Below, piece after piece: positions 35,660 through 44,468 of a DNA stretch of 52,628 nt; the stretch's first letter is position 1; every line of letters starts with the position of its first letter. Made by a program: the position numbers and the translations under genes. The notes below the pieces were generated by a model. That model searched no databases. It had not been told where the DNA came from and worked only from the letters and a program-made list of their open reading frames with translations. This DNA comes from Nonomuraea longispora (lineage in GTDB: Bacteria; Actinomycetota; Actinomycetes; Streptosporangiales; Streptosporangiaceae): assembly GCF_004348345.1 (NCBI RefSeq), contig NZ_SMJZ01000034.1:1-52628 (forward strand), read 5' to 3'.

Positions 35660-36305
35660 CGGCACATGGAGCTTACTCCGTTGACCGCCTGCCGCAACCC
35701 CGTGCCGGCCGCTTGACTACCTGATGGGTGTGCTGACGCGTGGACGTCGGGGGGGACGCCTCACTCAGCCGGTGCGTGAAGGTGTTCGACGGTGGGTGAG
35801 GCGTGGATGGCGTCGAACCGCTGGTGGGCGTGGATCGCACCCCGCCTGCGACTCCGACGACCTGGCCACCGCCGAAAACACCGCAGCCGCAGGCGCCCAG
35901 ACCGCCCGGCTGATCACTCTGCCGAACCACGCCGGCGACGCCACGACCTGAACCACCAAACCCAGCAGGCCCGTCGCTTCTTCGGCGGGCCTGCGTCTTG
36001 TCCTCAGCGCTGTCGTGCAGGTGGTGCAGCCGATCGATCCCTGGCCCGTCCTGCGAACAGGGCCGAGAGGATCGCCGGAAGAAGCAGCGGATCTTTTATC
36101 TGCTGGTTGGACACGCCCAGTGAGCTCGACGGGACGGCTTGGGCGAGACTTGACCTGGCACGGGGTCATCGTTGACTCGCGGCGCCGTTCGGGTCTTCTG
36201 GCTTGGTCTTCTGTCGGTCGTCGCCGAGGTCTGAACTGACGATGGCGGTCTAAATGATCTACCGGCGTACATGGTCCGTGCACAAGAGCAACCACCGAGC
36301 AACCA
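35660..36305. other. Gene-poor stretch with decayed ends of unknown genes
   Basis: No complete gene. A short + frame ending at 35951 (DDLATAENTAAAGAQTARL) looks like the tail of a lost gene, and a hairpin follows it at 35965-35994. The rest, up to the transposase fragment, has mixed GC and no coherent coding bias. Confidence 0.45.
35965..35994. terminator. Hairpin terminator
   Basis: GCAGGCCCGTCG / CGGCGGGCCTGC pair over 12 positions with one G-T wobble around a CTTCTT loop, then GTCTTGTCC. It lies 14 bases after the stop at 35951, as expected for the terminator of the lost upstream gene. Confidence 0.6.
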
Positions 36306-36695
36306 ACCATGAACGCCGAAGACAAGACCCACGCCCAGGCTGCGGCCAAGGACTTCCATGCCGCCTATGGCGCCAAGTATCCCAAGGCCGTTGCCAAGGT
36401 GGTCGACGACCTCGACGAACTGCTCGCCTTCTACGACTTCCCGGCCGAGCACTGGGTGCACCTGCGCACGACCAACCCCATCGAATCGACCTTCGCCACG
36501 GTCCGTCATCGGACCAAGGTCACCAAAGGACCGGGTTCTCGCGCTGCCGGGCTGGCCATGGCCTTCAAGCTGATCCGATCCGCCCAAGCCCGCTGGCGCG
36601 CGGTCAACGCACCCCACCTGGTCGCCCTTGTCCGCGCCGGAGCGGTCTTCACCAATGGGAAACGCCTCGAACGCCCCGACGACCTGGCCGCCTGA
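36306..36695 (+). pseudogene. IS256-family (mutator) transposase, C-terminal fragment
   Basis: About 128 codons corresponding to the last third of IS256-type transposases: AEDKTHAQAAAKDFHAAYG, then FPAEHWVHLRTTNPIESTFATVR (the conserved block with the catalytic Glu) and RWRAVNAPHLVALVRAGA. The DD portion upstream is missing, so it cannot be active. No terminal inverted repeats found. Confidence 0.85.
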
Positions 36696-36726
36696 CCCAC
36701 CCTTTTCCCGACAACAGGAGCACACG

Positions 36727-37128
36727 GTGAACAGCACGATCGACAAGATCGCCTGGATCCACCTGGCCAACTGCAAGATTCTCAGCACCCGGTCACGAGG
36801 CAAGAACGCCTACTACATCCCCGGCGGCAAACGCGAACCCGGCGAAACCGACATCGACACCCTCGTCCGCGAGATCGACGAGGAACTCTCCATTACCATC
36901 ATCCCCGCCACCGCCACCCACGTGGGGACCTACCAGGCCCAAGCACACGGCCACGCCGAGGGCGTCACCGTGCAGATGACCTGCTACACCGCCGACCATC
37001 ACGGAATTCCGACGCCCAGCAGCGAGATCGAAGAAATCACCTGGCTGAGCTACGCCGACCGTGACCGCGTGTCCCCAGTCGACCAGATCATCTTCGATCA
37101 CCTACACCGGACCGGACAACTTCACTGA
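36727..37128 (+). CDS. NUDIX hydrolase domain protein
   Basis: 133 aa from a GTG at 36727 preceded by AGGAG. The Nudix box is GGKREPGETDIDTLVREIDEEL (split here: GGKREPGE... REIDEELSI), matching G-x5-E-x7-R-E-x2-E-E but with LS in place of the usual xG. Preceded by YYIPGGK and followed by WLSYADRD. Nudix enzymes cleave nucleoside-diphosphate-linked compounds; substrate unknown. It lies right after the transposase fragment and has lower GC than the NRPS region, so it may have arrived with mobile DNA. Confidence 0.8.
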   Translation: MNSTIDKIAWIHLANCKILSTRSRGKNAYYIPGGKREPGETDIDTLVREIDEELSITIIPATATHVGTYQAQAHGHAEGVTVQMTCYTADHHGIPTPSSEIEEITWLSYADRDRVSPVDQIIFDHLHRTGQLH

Positions 37129-37663
37129 CTCAGCAACCCCCAAACCGATCCACAGGTATTGACTATTGCTCCCCATAAGGAGCTGGCGCGGGATCTGTGG
37201 AATTGCGCGCTCGACGGCCAGGAGCCTATCTATGTGATTTCGCGCATGCCGTCCAAGTCGTGAGTGGTCGTGCCAAGTCCTTCCCCGACGATCGCCATAG
37301 CATCGTGATCCCTGAGGCCACGCCAGGGCTCTTCCTCGTATACAGGCTCCAGGTTCTTCACCACGGGTTGATCTTCATGGTGCTGGCGCCGCCCCGGTGC
37401 AGCCCTGGAGCAACCTTCCGGGATGCACGTTCAGCTGGCCTGGTGTGACTGTTCAAACGATGGAGCATCTGGCAGGGACGTATCGGGCCGGGCAGTGCTG
37501 TCCTTCTCGCGCAGCAGCGCCTGGGCCACGGCGTCGGCTTGGGAGCGTGCGTTCTGGTGCTCACCGACCTGTCGCCAGGCGTCTTGCTCGCCTTCCTCGG
37601 CACGGTCGCAGGCGGTCTCGGCCTGGGCGCGGGCCTGTCCGGCGGCGGCGATCCGGGTCGTGA
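37129..37663. other. No intact gene; relics only
   Basis: Lower-GC sequence at 37150-37270 reads KELARDLWNCALDGQEPIYVIS on the + strand and then stops; not recognised. On the minus strand 37431-37673 encodes an Ala/Gln/Glu-rich helical fragment (RAQAETACDRAEEGEQDAWRQ) resembling the coiled-coil gene next door in inverted orientation, possibly a broken second copy. Confidence 0.4.
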
Positions 37664-38823
37664 CGCGTCTCACCCGCAGCGGCGACAGCGAGCAGCGCCC
37701 TTCCGCCCGAAGCCGCCCCAGCGGATCCGTCGGCCGAGCCGGACCTGCCGGGAACCCCGGGCGGCGCCGGGCCGCACGCGCTGCCCCGGCCCGCCACCGA
37801 CCCCGCCCCGCACGGCCTCTGCCTGAAGGACCGCAAGCCGCTCCCGCCCTCGCGCGGCAACAAGCCGTGCAAGTTCTGCGACCACATCTACAAGAACGCC
37901 TACTACCGGGACCGGGAGCGCGCCCAGCGCGAGGCGCTGACCGCCGCGGTGGCCACCACCGCGGGCGTGCTCACCGACGCCAGACCGCTCGCCGACGCCT
38001 TCGCCGCACTGGTCGAGCGGTATGAGCAGGCCACGCAGCAGATCGAACGGAGCGCCCACCAGCGCATCGCCACCGCCGAGCAGAAGGCGGCCGACGCCGA
38101 GGCCGCCGAACTGGACGCCCGCGAGCGGGCCGATGCCGCCGACCGGGCCCGGCGCACCGCCGAACGCGGCGAACGCGAGGCCCGCGCGGCGCAGCGCCAG
38201 GCCGAAGAGCGCGAGGACCGCGCCCGCGCCGACCTCGAGCGCGTGGCGCGCGAAAGCGAACAGCGCATCGTGGCCGCCGAGCGAGGCCAGGCCAGGGCGC
38301 GCAAAGCCAGCTCGAGGAGTCCGAACGGGTACGCACCAGCCAGGCCGACCAGATCCGCGTCCTACGTCAGGAACGGGAGCAGACCGCGGACCGAATCGAC
38401 GAGCTCACCACCCTCCTGGGAACCCGCACGCAGGACCTCGCCTACGCCCAGAGCGAGAACCGCCGCCTCACCGACCGGGTGGAGCAGATCGGCCAGCGCC
38501 TGACCAGCACGCAGTAGCAGCTCCAGGAGGCCAAGATCGCCGCCGAAGGGCTCCGCACCGAGCTCACCACGGCCCGCCAGGAGCTCACCACCGAGCAGCA
38601 ACGCTTCGCCGGCGACCGCGACCGGCTCCGGGAGCAGGCCGACCAGGCCCTGCGTGCCCAGGCCGCGGCCGAGACCGCGGCGGCCGCCGCAGTGGCGGCC
38701 GAGCAGGCCCGGCTGCAGCTCATGCGCGAGGACCTGCAGCACACGCGCACGCAGCTGGCCGCCGCGCTGATCGCCGTCGCCGCCGATCGACCACCCACCG
38801 CGGCGGCGCAACCGCCACAATGA
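37664..38823 (+). pseudogene. Broken coiled-coil protein gene with N-terminal CxxC (KfrA-like)
   Basis: Reads GNKPCKFCDHIYKNAYYRDRERA, then some 250 residues of heptad-rich Ala/Glu/Arg helix (ERYEQATQQIERSAHQRI ... LTTARQELTTEQQRF). A frameshift near 38310 moves the frame (continuing SQLEESERVRTSQADQI), and a TAG at 38515-38517 interrupts LTSTQ|QLQEAK. No start codon is found; the 5' end is probably lost near 37664. Long coiled coils after a small zinc-knuckle-like or HTH head are seen in plasmid/ICE proteins such as KfrA; that link is an inference. Confidence 0.6.
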
Positions 38824-38853
38824 GACCGAACACGACACCCCCAAGGAGAGGCC

Positions 38854-39189
38854 ATGACCGACGGTCCCGGGCCCACCACCGCCCATGCCGCCTACGCTCG
38901 CCGGGTCGTCCAGGCCCTCGTTGAACACTTCGACGAACTGACCGATGCGATGACCTCCGACATCGTGGAAAAGTCCATCACCGCCTCCCTTTTCCATCCG
39001 TTCGACGGATGGGAGGTGATCTTGGACAGTCCTTACGTCGCCAACTGGAAGCTCAAGCCCGACACCGGCAACCGCATCCGGGTGGCCTGTATCCGGACAC
39101 CGCCCCGCACCCCCGATCCGGTCCAGACGCAGCGCGACCTTGACAGGGAACGCGCCCTGACCCGTCTTCTCCAAGAGCTCGCCTCATGA
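38854..39189 (+). CDS. Small hypothetical protein
   Basis: 111 aa with a good ribosome site (AAGGAGAGG, then ATG). No motif recognised; mixed helical sequence (VQALVEHFDELTDAMTSDIVEK; WEVILDSPYVANWKL). It starts 30 bases after the broken coiled-coil gene, so the two were probably an operon of a mobile or accessory element. Confidence 0.6.
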   Translation: MTDGPGPTTAHAAYARRVVQALVEHFDELTDAMTSDIVEKSITASLFHPFDGWEVILDSPYVANWKLKPDTGNRIRVACIRTPPRTPDPVQTQRDLDRERALTRLLQELAS

Positions 39190-39255
39190 GAGGGCGTTAC
39201 GCGAGTTGATGTCCCTCTCGTCCTTTGCCTTGGGGAAGGCGGGCTGGTCAGGGCG

Positions 39256-39680
39256 TTAGCGGTTGGGCTGGGGATGTGGCTGAGCGAACATTCCTGGCTC
39301 GGTCTCGACGAGAATGCCTGGTTGACCAGGCGCTTGAGCTTGGCGCGGATGTTCTCGGTGTTCTTCTTCGCGATGGGCAGGTCCAGCGCCTGGCAGAGGT
39401 CACGAGCTCGTAGTGGGCGGCCGAGGTCGGCGAAGACGTTCAGGATCTGCCGGTAGGCGGGGTGGTCGGGGACCACGGGAGGCGGTGGGACCGGCTCGGG
39501 TCCTGGTTCGTCGGCGAGGGACAGCAGGGTCTTGCGGGTGATCCGCAAGTGCTCGATCACTTCGTGCAGTTCGCCGAGGTGCGCGACCATGGCGTCGATC
39601 TCCGCCTGGGTCTGCTCGATCTGGCCGGTCAGGGCCCGCTCGCGGGCGTCGACCTTGTTCAACAGCCACGTGCCGAGGTC
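39256..39680 (-). pseudogene. Frameshifted small coiled-coil/winged-helix hypothetical
   Basis: The N-terminal half is a helical coiled coil (ALTGQIEQTQAEIDAMVAHL), then a Pro-rich linker and a winged-helix-like segment (HPAYRQILNVFADLGRPLR, ARDLCQALDLP, ENIRAKLKRLV). After KRLVNQ the frame shifts near 39325; the alternative frame restores GILVETEPGMF and a natural stop. The 5' end abuts the IS5-type fragment with no start codon (TTG at 39662 at best). Confidence 0.6.
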
Positions 39681-39690
39681 CGCTTCCTAT

Positions 39691-40200
39691 TCATCTGGCC
39701 TGGTCATGTCGACCGCCACGACGGTGCGGGGGGGTGCGAGTCAGCCAGCGGGACATCACGTCGGTCATCGCCCAGTGCACCCGTGCTTCAGAGCTGGCCG
39801 GCAGGTGTTCATAGTCGCGGACCAGGCGCCGGTGCAGCATCAAGGTGCCATACGTCTGCTCGACGATCTATCGTTTCGGCTGGGGGACGAACCCGGTGTC
39901 GGCGGGGTTGCGTTCGACGATCTCCACATCGATCCCGAGCCCGGCCCCATGGTCGACGACCGTGTTCTTGAACCCCTGATCGACCAAGGCTTTGGTCACC
40001 GTGCCGGAGCTCTGGGCTGCGACCCGGTCCAGCAGAGCGGTCCCGGCGGCGTTCTCGTGCGCGGAGGCAGCCAGCACCACCACCGCAATGACCAGGCCGA
40101 ACACGTCTAGGGGTGCCGGTAAGAAACGTGTCATGAGCCCCAAACGGGCGTTGCTGCGAGAGCAACAATCACCTGGGCCTGCATTTGATGGCAGTCCCAA
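39691..40200 (-). pseudogene. IS5-like (IS4 superfamily) transposase, C-terminal fragment with internal stop
   Basis: Reads DVFGLVIAVVVLAASAHENAAG, ALVDQGFKNTVVDHGAGLGI, VEIVERNPADTGFVPQPKR, then TAG where Trp is expected, then IVEQTYGTLMLHRRLVRDYEH, HWAMTDVMSRWL. This is the C-terminal half of a DDE transposase; the N-terminal half is missing. No inverted repeats identified. Confidence 0.8.
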
Positions 40201-40283
40201 GCCCTCTCATTCGACGCCGAGGTGGCCCGTGTGCGGGTGTCCTGGCCGGCCTCGCCCTCGATGAGCACCGGCTTGAGCGGCGG

Positions 40284-40721
40284 TCATGACCGGGTGGCGG
40301 AGACTGCGGGCATGCGCAGTGTCGCCGCTGTCGCGACGAGCAGGGCCAGGAGCAGGATGATCGCCATGAAGACCTGCCCGTGCAGGCCGAGGACGAAGAC
40401 GGTGCGGTCGGCGAACTCCGGGTCGTAGGTGGCGGTGGCGGGGAACAGGAGCGCGCCGATCATGCCGAGCCACGGGGTGGCCAGGATGGCGGCGGCGTGT
40501 AGCAGCGTGGTGCGGCCTGGCCGTAGCGCGAGGGTCAGGCCGGTGAGGCCGAGGAGCACTGTCATCACCATGTATTGGGCGTCGTGGAATTTGGCGTGGG
40601 GTGGCCAGGCCGGGTTGAAGGCGTGCTGTGCCGCCAGATCGGGGATGACCAGGTCGGCGAGCACGGCGCTGACCGTCGTGATCGCTGTGACAGCAATGAT
40701 CAGAATTCGGGGGAGGGGCAT
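40284..40721 (-). CDS. Small integral membrane protein, four helices
   Basis: 145 aa: a signal-anchor-like first helix, then HAKFHDAQYMVMTVLLGLTGL and two further hydrophobic stretches. Function not recognised. Its start overlaps the monooxygenase stop by one base (TGATG), so it is translationally coupled to it in the TetR-controlled operon. Confidence 0.78.
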   Translation of the reverse strand: MPLPRILIIAVTAITTVSAVLADLVIPDLAAQHAFNPAWPPHAKFHDAQYMVMTVLLGLTGLTLALRPGRTTLLHAAAILATPWLGMIGALLFPATATYDPEFADRTVFVLGLHGQVFMAIILLLALLVATAATLRMPAVSATRS

Positions 40722-41824
40722 CAGATCGTCCAGGTGTAGGCGGGGGTGAGGGAGCGGGCGAAGAGCCTGTTGGGCAGGAGGGGAAGAACCGCGTCCCGCA
40801 GCGTGGTCAGGGGCGTGGAGGTCCAGTGCGCCGCAGCGCCGGCCTGGCGGGAACGGCGGACGATCAGCTGGGTGCGCGGCCTGCGGGTGCGGTCGTAGGC
40901 CTGCAGCCCTTCGCGTACGCCGAGGGTGTCCACCGCGTGCGCGAGCGTCACCGCGTCCTCGAGCGCCTGGCAGGCGCCCTGTCCCAGGTTGGGGGTCATG
41001 GCGTGGGCCGCGTCGCCGAGCACGGCCACGTTCCCGGCGACGTAGGTGGGCAGCAGCGGCAGCTCGTGGGTGTCGTGTTGCAGCACCGCCTGCTCATGCG
41101 CGGAGCCGAGCAGCGCGGGAATGGGCTGGTGCCATCGGGCGAAGCGTTCGCACAGCTCCTCCAGGCCGGCGTGGGAGCCGGCCGGAGCGTTGGCCATCAC
41201 GTAGCAGTAGACGCGGCCGTCGGGCATCGGCACATGCCCGAACCGTTCGCCCCTGCCCCACGTTTCCACACTTGCCTCGACGGGCTGAGGTGGGGCGATG
41301 AGACGCCAGGTGGTGTAGCCGATGTAGCGCGGCCCGGGGAGGCCAGGCCAGAGGGAGCGCCGGGTCACGCTGTGCACGCCGTCGGCGCCCACCACGAGAT
41401 CGGCGGTGCAGGTGCCGCCGCTGTGGCTGATCGTGCCGTCGGGCTGGACGTGCTCCACGTCGATGCCGGGCCGTAGCGCCTCGGGCGGCACGGCCGCTCG
41501 CAGCAGGTCGACCAGATCGGCCCGGTGCACGGTCACCCACGGGCCGAAACGGCGCTTCAGTTCCTCGACGTCGTTGCGGACCAGCCAGTCCCCGCGGCTG
41601 CTGCGAATGCCCGCGAGCGGACCGGCCAGCCCACCGGCGCGCAGGCGCTCGCCCAAGCCGATGGCGTCCAGCGCGCGCAGGCCGTTGGGCTGGATGGTCA
41701 GCCCGGCGCCCACCTCGGTGAACGCGGCGGCGCGTTCGAGGACTTCCACCTGCCAGCCTCGCTGATGGAAGGCGACGGCCGTGGCGAGCCCGCCGATGCC
41801 GCCTCCCACAATGATCACTTTCAT
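40721..41824 (-). CDS. FAD-dependent monooxygenase (aromatic hydroxylase-like)
   Basis: 367 aa, class A flavoprotein monooxygenase: N-terminal GGGIGGLATAVAF dinucleotide loop, mid motif VVGADGVHSVTR (the DG motif) and C-terminal GDAAHAMTPNLGQGACQALEDA (GD motif). It likely uses NAD(P)H and O2 to hydroxylate an aromatic or related substrate; substrate unknown. Starts 20 bases after the end of the broken siderophore-interacting protein gene in the same operon. Confidence 0.88.
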   Translation of the reverse strand: MKVIIVGGGIGGLATAVAFHQRGWQVEVLERAAAFTEVGAGLTIQPNGLRALDAIGLGERLRAGGLAGPLAGIRSSRGDWLVRNDVEELKRRFGPWVTVHRADLVDLLRAAVPPEALRPGIDVEHVQPDGTISHSGGTCTADLVVGADGVHSVTRRSLWPGLPGPRYIGYTTWRLIAPPQPVEASVETWGRGERFGHVPMPDGRVYCYVMANAPAGSHAGLEELCERFARWHQPIPALLGSAHEQAVLQHDTHELPLLPTYVAGNVAVLGDAAHAMTPNLGQGACQALEDAVTLAHAVDTLGVREGLQAYDRTRRPRTQLIVRRSRQAGAAAHWTSTPLTTLRDAVLPLLPNRLFARSLTPAYTWTI

Positions 41825-41843
41825 GTTCAGGTCTCCTTGACGG

Positions 41844-42592
41844 TCAGTGCAGGCCCCGCTTGCCCGGGGCCCAGATACGGCTTGGTCTTGATCGAGGTCC
41901 TTGGCCAGTTGCGTTCGCGCATGAGGAAGTCGCGCACCAGCCGGCAAGTCCTGGCCTCGCCTGCCACGTAGGCGGCGCCGGCGTTGCCCGGCAGGTCGAG
42001 TTCGGCCACGGCCGCGAGCAGCACCGGGGAGGCGATCGCGGGGGCGCCGTGGCGGTGGACGCGGCGCAGCGGTGGCGTCCCGGGCAAGGGCGGGCAGGTC
42101 GTGCTCGGGAGTCTCGCTCTCCAGGACGCCGTACACCTCGGCCGAGGCGTCCAGCGCTCTGATCATCGGGCCGAAGGCCACGCTGGCCGTCTCCTCTCCG
42201 ATGAACACGTGATAGTCCGCCTCGCGGGTGAAGAAGTCGCCTTGCGGTCACCAGAAGGTCACCCGGTTCCTGGGCCGTGCCGCGCGCGCCCACGTCAGGC
42301 CGATGCCGTCCCCGTCGTACAGGTGGATGCGCAGTTCGATCGCCGTCCTGGCGGGGTCGAGGTCCCAGATCGTGTAGGTGCGCAGCGTGTCGGCCGGGCG
42401 CAGGAGGCCCAACACCGACAGCGGATCCTTCAGCTGGATCCTGACGGGCTGGCCGGGGGTGTAGGGGAAGGCGACGGGCTGGCTGGTTTCCAGCCGGATC
42501 CGGCGCATCGCGGAAGTGACCTGCTCGGCCACGGTGACGGTCCCCTCCATGGCGTACTTGCCGAACAAGCGGTCACGCATCGTACGGGCCAT
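41844..42592 (-). pseudogene. Siderophore-interacting protein (FAD ferric reductase, ViuB/YqjH-type), inactivated
   Basis: Conceptual product about 250 aa: FAD domain (PVAFPYTPGQPVRIQL, RTYTIWDLDPA, ELRIHLYDGDGIGLTWA) and NAD(P)-like domain (FIGEETASVAFGPMIRAL, GAAYVAGEARTCRLVRDFL, ending APGKRGLH). The frame is cut by a TGA at 42248-42250 after VTFW, a frameshift near 42080 and another near 41890. All parts are still readable, so inactivation is recent or the assembly has errors. These enzymes reduce ferric siderophore to release iron. Confidence 0.88.
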
Positions 42593-42593
42593 G

Positions 42594-42698
42594 TCAGGAC
42601 TCCGTGCGCCGCCGCAGGCGGGCGGATCTGGACGCCCGCCACCACACGGCCGTCACCAGCGCCATCACCGCGAGAACGATCCACCACACGGGCCCCAC
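42594..42698 (-). CDS. 34-residue single-pass membrane microprotein
   Basis: Starts GTG after GGAGCG (spacing 2-3, weak) and encodes a short hydrophobic helix (WWIVLAVMALVTAVWW) followed by an Arg-rich tail (RASRSARLRRR). It is the first gene after the TetR operator and stops 1 base before the siderophore-interacting protein start. Coding is supported by the position and by the membrane-anchor composition; function unknown. Confidence 0.5.
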   Translation of the reverse strand: MGPVWWIVLAVMALVTAVWWRASRSARLRRRTES

Positions 42699-42705
42699 GT
42701 CCGCT

Positions 42706-42740
42706 CCTTATTGCCTCTAGATTATTTAGAGGCAATAAGG
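42706..42740. promoter_or_regulatory. Perfect inverted-repeat operator between divergent TetR and SIP/monooxygenase genes
   Basis: Two 14-base arms, CCTTATTGCCTCTA and TAGAGGCAATAAGG, match perfectly around GATTATT. AT-rich, centred about 64 bases from the TetR start and 25 from the microprotein start; a classical TetR-family self-regulating site. Confidence 0.85.
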
Positions 42741-42786
42741 AAGCATAGATGCCCTAGGATGTCAAGGAACGCCAAGGGAGGTGATG

Positions 42787-43503
42787 ATGTCCGCGTCAAC
42801 CAGCAGACGGCAGAGGCTGCGCCAGGCCACGCTGGAGGAGATCCACGCGGCCGCACGCAAGCTGCTGGTCGAGCAGGGGTCGGCAGCGGTGACCATCAAC
42901 GCGGTCGCCCGCCAGGTCGGCATGAGCGGCCCGGCCCTCTACCACTACTACGCGGACCACGACGAGCTGGTCGGCGCGGTGACGGCCGACTTCTTCCGCG
43001 AACTGGCCGCCGCCATGGAACAGGCCCGCGACGCCCGCGCCGGTGCGCCGGTCGGCGAACGCATCCTGGCCGTCTGCCGCGCCATGCGCGCCTGGGCCAT
43101 CGCCCACCCCGCCGAGTTCGGCTGGATCTTCGCCAGCCCCATCGCGGCGCCGAACCGGCAGCCTGATGCGGCGCGGCACCAGGCCGCCCTCCGCTTCGAG
43201 CAGGTCCTGCTCGACCTGACCGCCGAGCTGTGGCAGACCCACCCGTTCCCGGTGCCCGACCTGGCCGAGCTGCCCGCGTCCCTGCGCGAGCAGCTCACCA
43301 CCTACTTCGCGGCCATCGACGGACAGCTGCCACCCCAGGCCGCCCACGTCTTCCTGTCATGCTGGATCAGGCTGTACGGCCTGCTGTGCATGGAAGTCCT
43401 GCACCAGCTGGACTTCGCCTACGCCGACCTGGAGCCCGTCTTCGAAGAGTGCTTGCGCGACCTGGCGGTCGCCCTCGGCATCGACGACGACGCAGCGGCA
43501 TGA
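42787..43503 (+). CDS. TetR/AcrR-family regulator with WHG-type C-terminal domain
   Basis: 238 aa; ATG at 42787 preferred (AGGGAGG 5 bases before), with ATG 42784 and GTG 42781 also in frame. The HTH is AAVTINAVARQVGMSGPALYHYYADHDELV. The C-terminal domain (AIAHPAEFGWIFASP) resembles the WHG group. Divergent from the operon containing SIP remnant, FAD monooxygenase and membrane proteins, with a perfect palindrome between them, so it probably represses both directions until a ligand binds. Confidence 0.88.
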   Translation: MSASTSRRQRLRQATLEEIHAAARKLLVEQGSAAVTINAVARQVGMSGPALYHYYADHDELVGAVTADFFRELAAAMEQARDARAGAPVGERILAVCRAMRAWAIAHPAEFGWIFASPIAAPNRQPDAARHQAALRFEQVLLDLTAELWQTHPFPVPDLAELPASLREQLTTYFAAIDGQLPPQAAHVFLSCWIRLYGLLCMEVLHQLDFAYADLEPVFEECLRDLAVALGIDDDAAA

Positions 43504-43777
43504 CTCCGACCGGTCGTCGGGAGCGATACGTAACCGCGGGGCTCCGAAGGGGGCGGACCACGTACGGAAGAAACTCCAGAGCTGACGATGGCCCGACGCG
43601 AGGCGCCGGCCATTTGTTGTGGTGGCGGGCCGCCCCACTTCTCTTCAGGAAACAGCCCTTCCGTGACGTTGCGGGCTGCCGGAGGTCGTTAACGCCGGAT
43701 CCCGCTCTATCGTACTGACCCCTGGCACCAAGAGATCGTCACGAACGGCCCCGACGCGCTCGTGACGGCGGCGGCCG

Positions 43778-44398
43778 TCAGCCGGTCAGTGAGTCCAAGC
43801 CGCGGATGGCGATGTCCGCGGCCCGGCCCATCGCCGCGAGGTAGTCCTGCTCCGACTCGCCGTACATCTCCACGCCGGCCAGTCCGGCCGCCTGCACCGC
43901 GCCCATGAACGCGCCGGTGGCCGCCGCGGCGCTGATGGGGTCGAGCCGGTCGGGGAACGCCTTCAGCAACGCGTCCGCGATCCGGCGCTGCGCGTCGAAC
44001 ATCACGTGCAGCGCCTTGGCCCGTACAGACGGAACGGTCGCGAGCAGCCGCTGGTGGATCTCCGCCATCTCCGGCTCCTCTGCCCACATCCCCTGGGCGA
44101 GATAGCGGCCGATGGCCCGGTCGAAACACCGGCGCAGCACCTGGGGCGCCGTGTCGTCCGGCGCGCGATCGGCGATCACCTCCAGCGCCAGGCCGTAGTA
44201 GCGCTCGGTGCCGGCGAACAGCACGTCCTCCTTGCTCGGGAAGTAGTTGAAGAACGTCTTGGTGGACACGTCCGCCGCGGCGGCGATCTGCGCGCCGGTC
44301 GTCTGCTCGTATCCCTGCTCGGTGAACAACCGGACCGCCGCCTGGATGAGCAGGTGCCTGGTCTGCCGTTTCTTGCGCTCCCGCCGCGTCTCCTCCAT
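43778..44398 (-). CDS. TetR-family regulator
   Basis: 206 aa from ATG 44398. HTH: TTGAQIAAAADVSTKTFFNYFPSKEDVLFA, a textbook TetR N-terminus; ligand domain of AcrR type. Divergent from the membrane protein at 44469 with 70 bases between, containing AT-rich TACACTGTTGTA (44427-44438) as a candidate operator. A 7-bp inverted repeat (GTCACGA/TCGTGAC, 43738-43766 approx.) may terminate it. Confidence 0.88.
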   Translation of the reverse strand: MEETRRERKKRQTRHLLIQAAVRLFTEQGYEQTTGAQIAAAADVSTKTFFNYFPSKEDVLFAGTERYYGLALEVIADRAPDDTAPQVLRRCFDRAIGRYLAQGMWAEEPEMAEIHQRLLATVPSVRAKALHVMFDAQRRIADALLKAFPDRLDPISAAAATGAFMGAVQAAGLAGVEMYGESEQDYLAAMGRAADIAIRGLDSLTG

Positions 44399-44426
44399 GA
44401 GCAGCAATCTTACACCAGAGCATTTT

Positions 44427-44438
44427 TACACTGTTGTA
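44427..44438. promoter_or_regulatory. Candidate TetR operator
   Basis: TACACTGTTGTA, an imperfect inverted repeat in the 70-base divergent spacer between the TetR gene and the membrane protein. Assigned by position and AT content only. Confidence 0.35.
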
Positions 44439-44468
44439 CTTTTGCATCCGATGCGGTAAACCGGGGCC

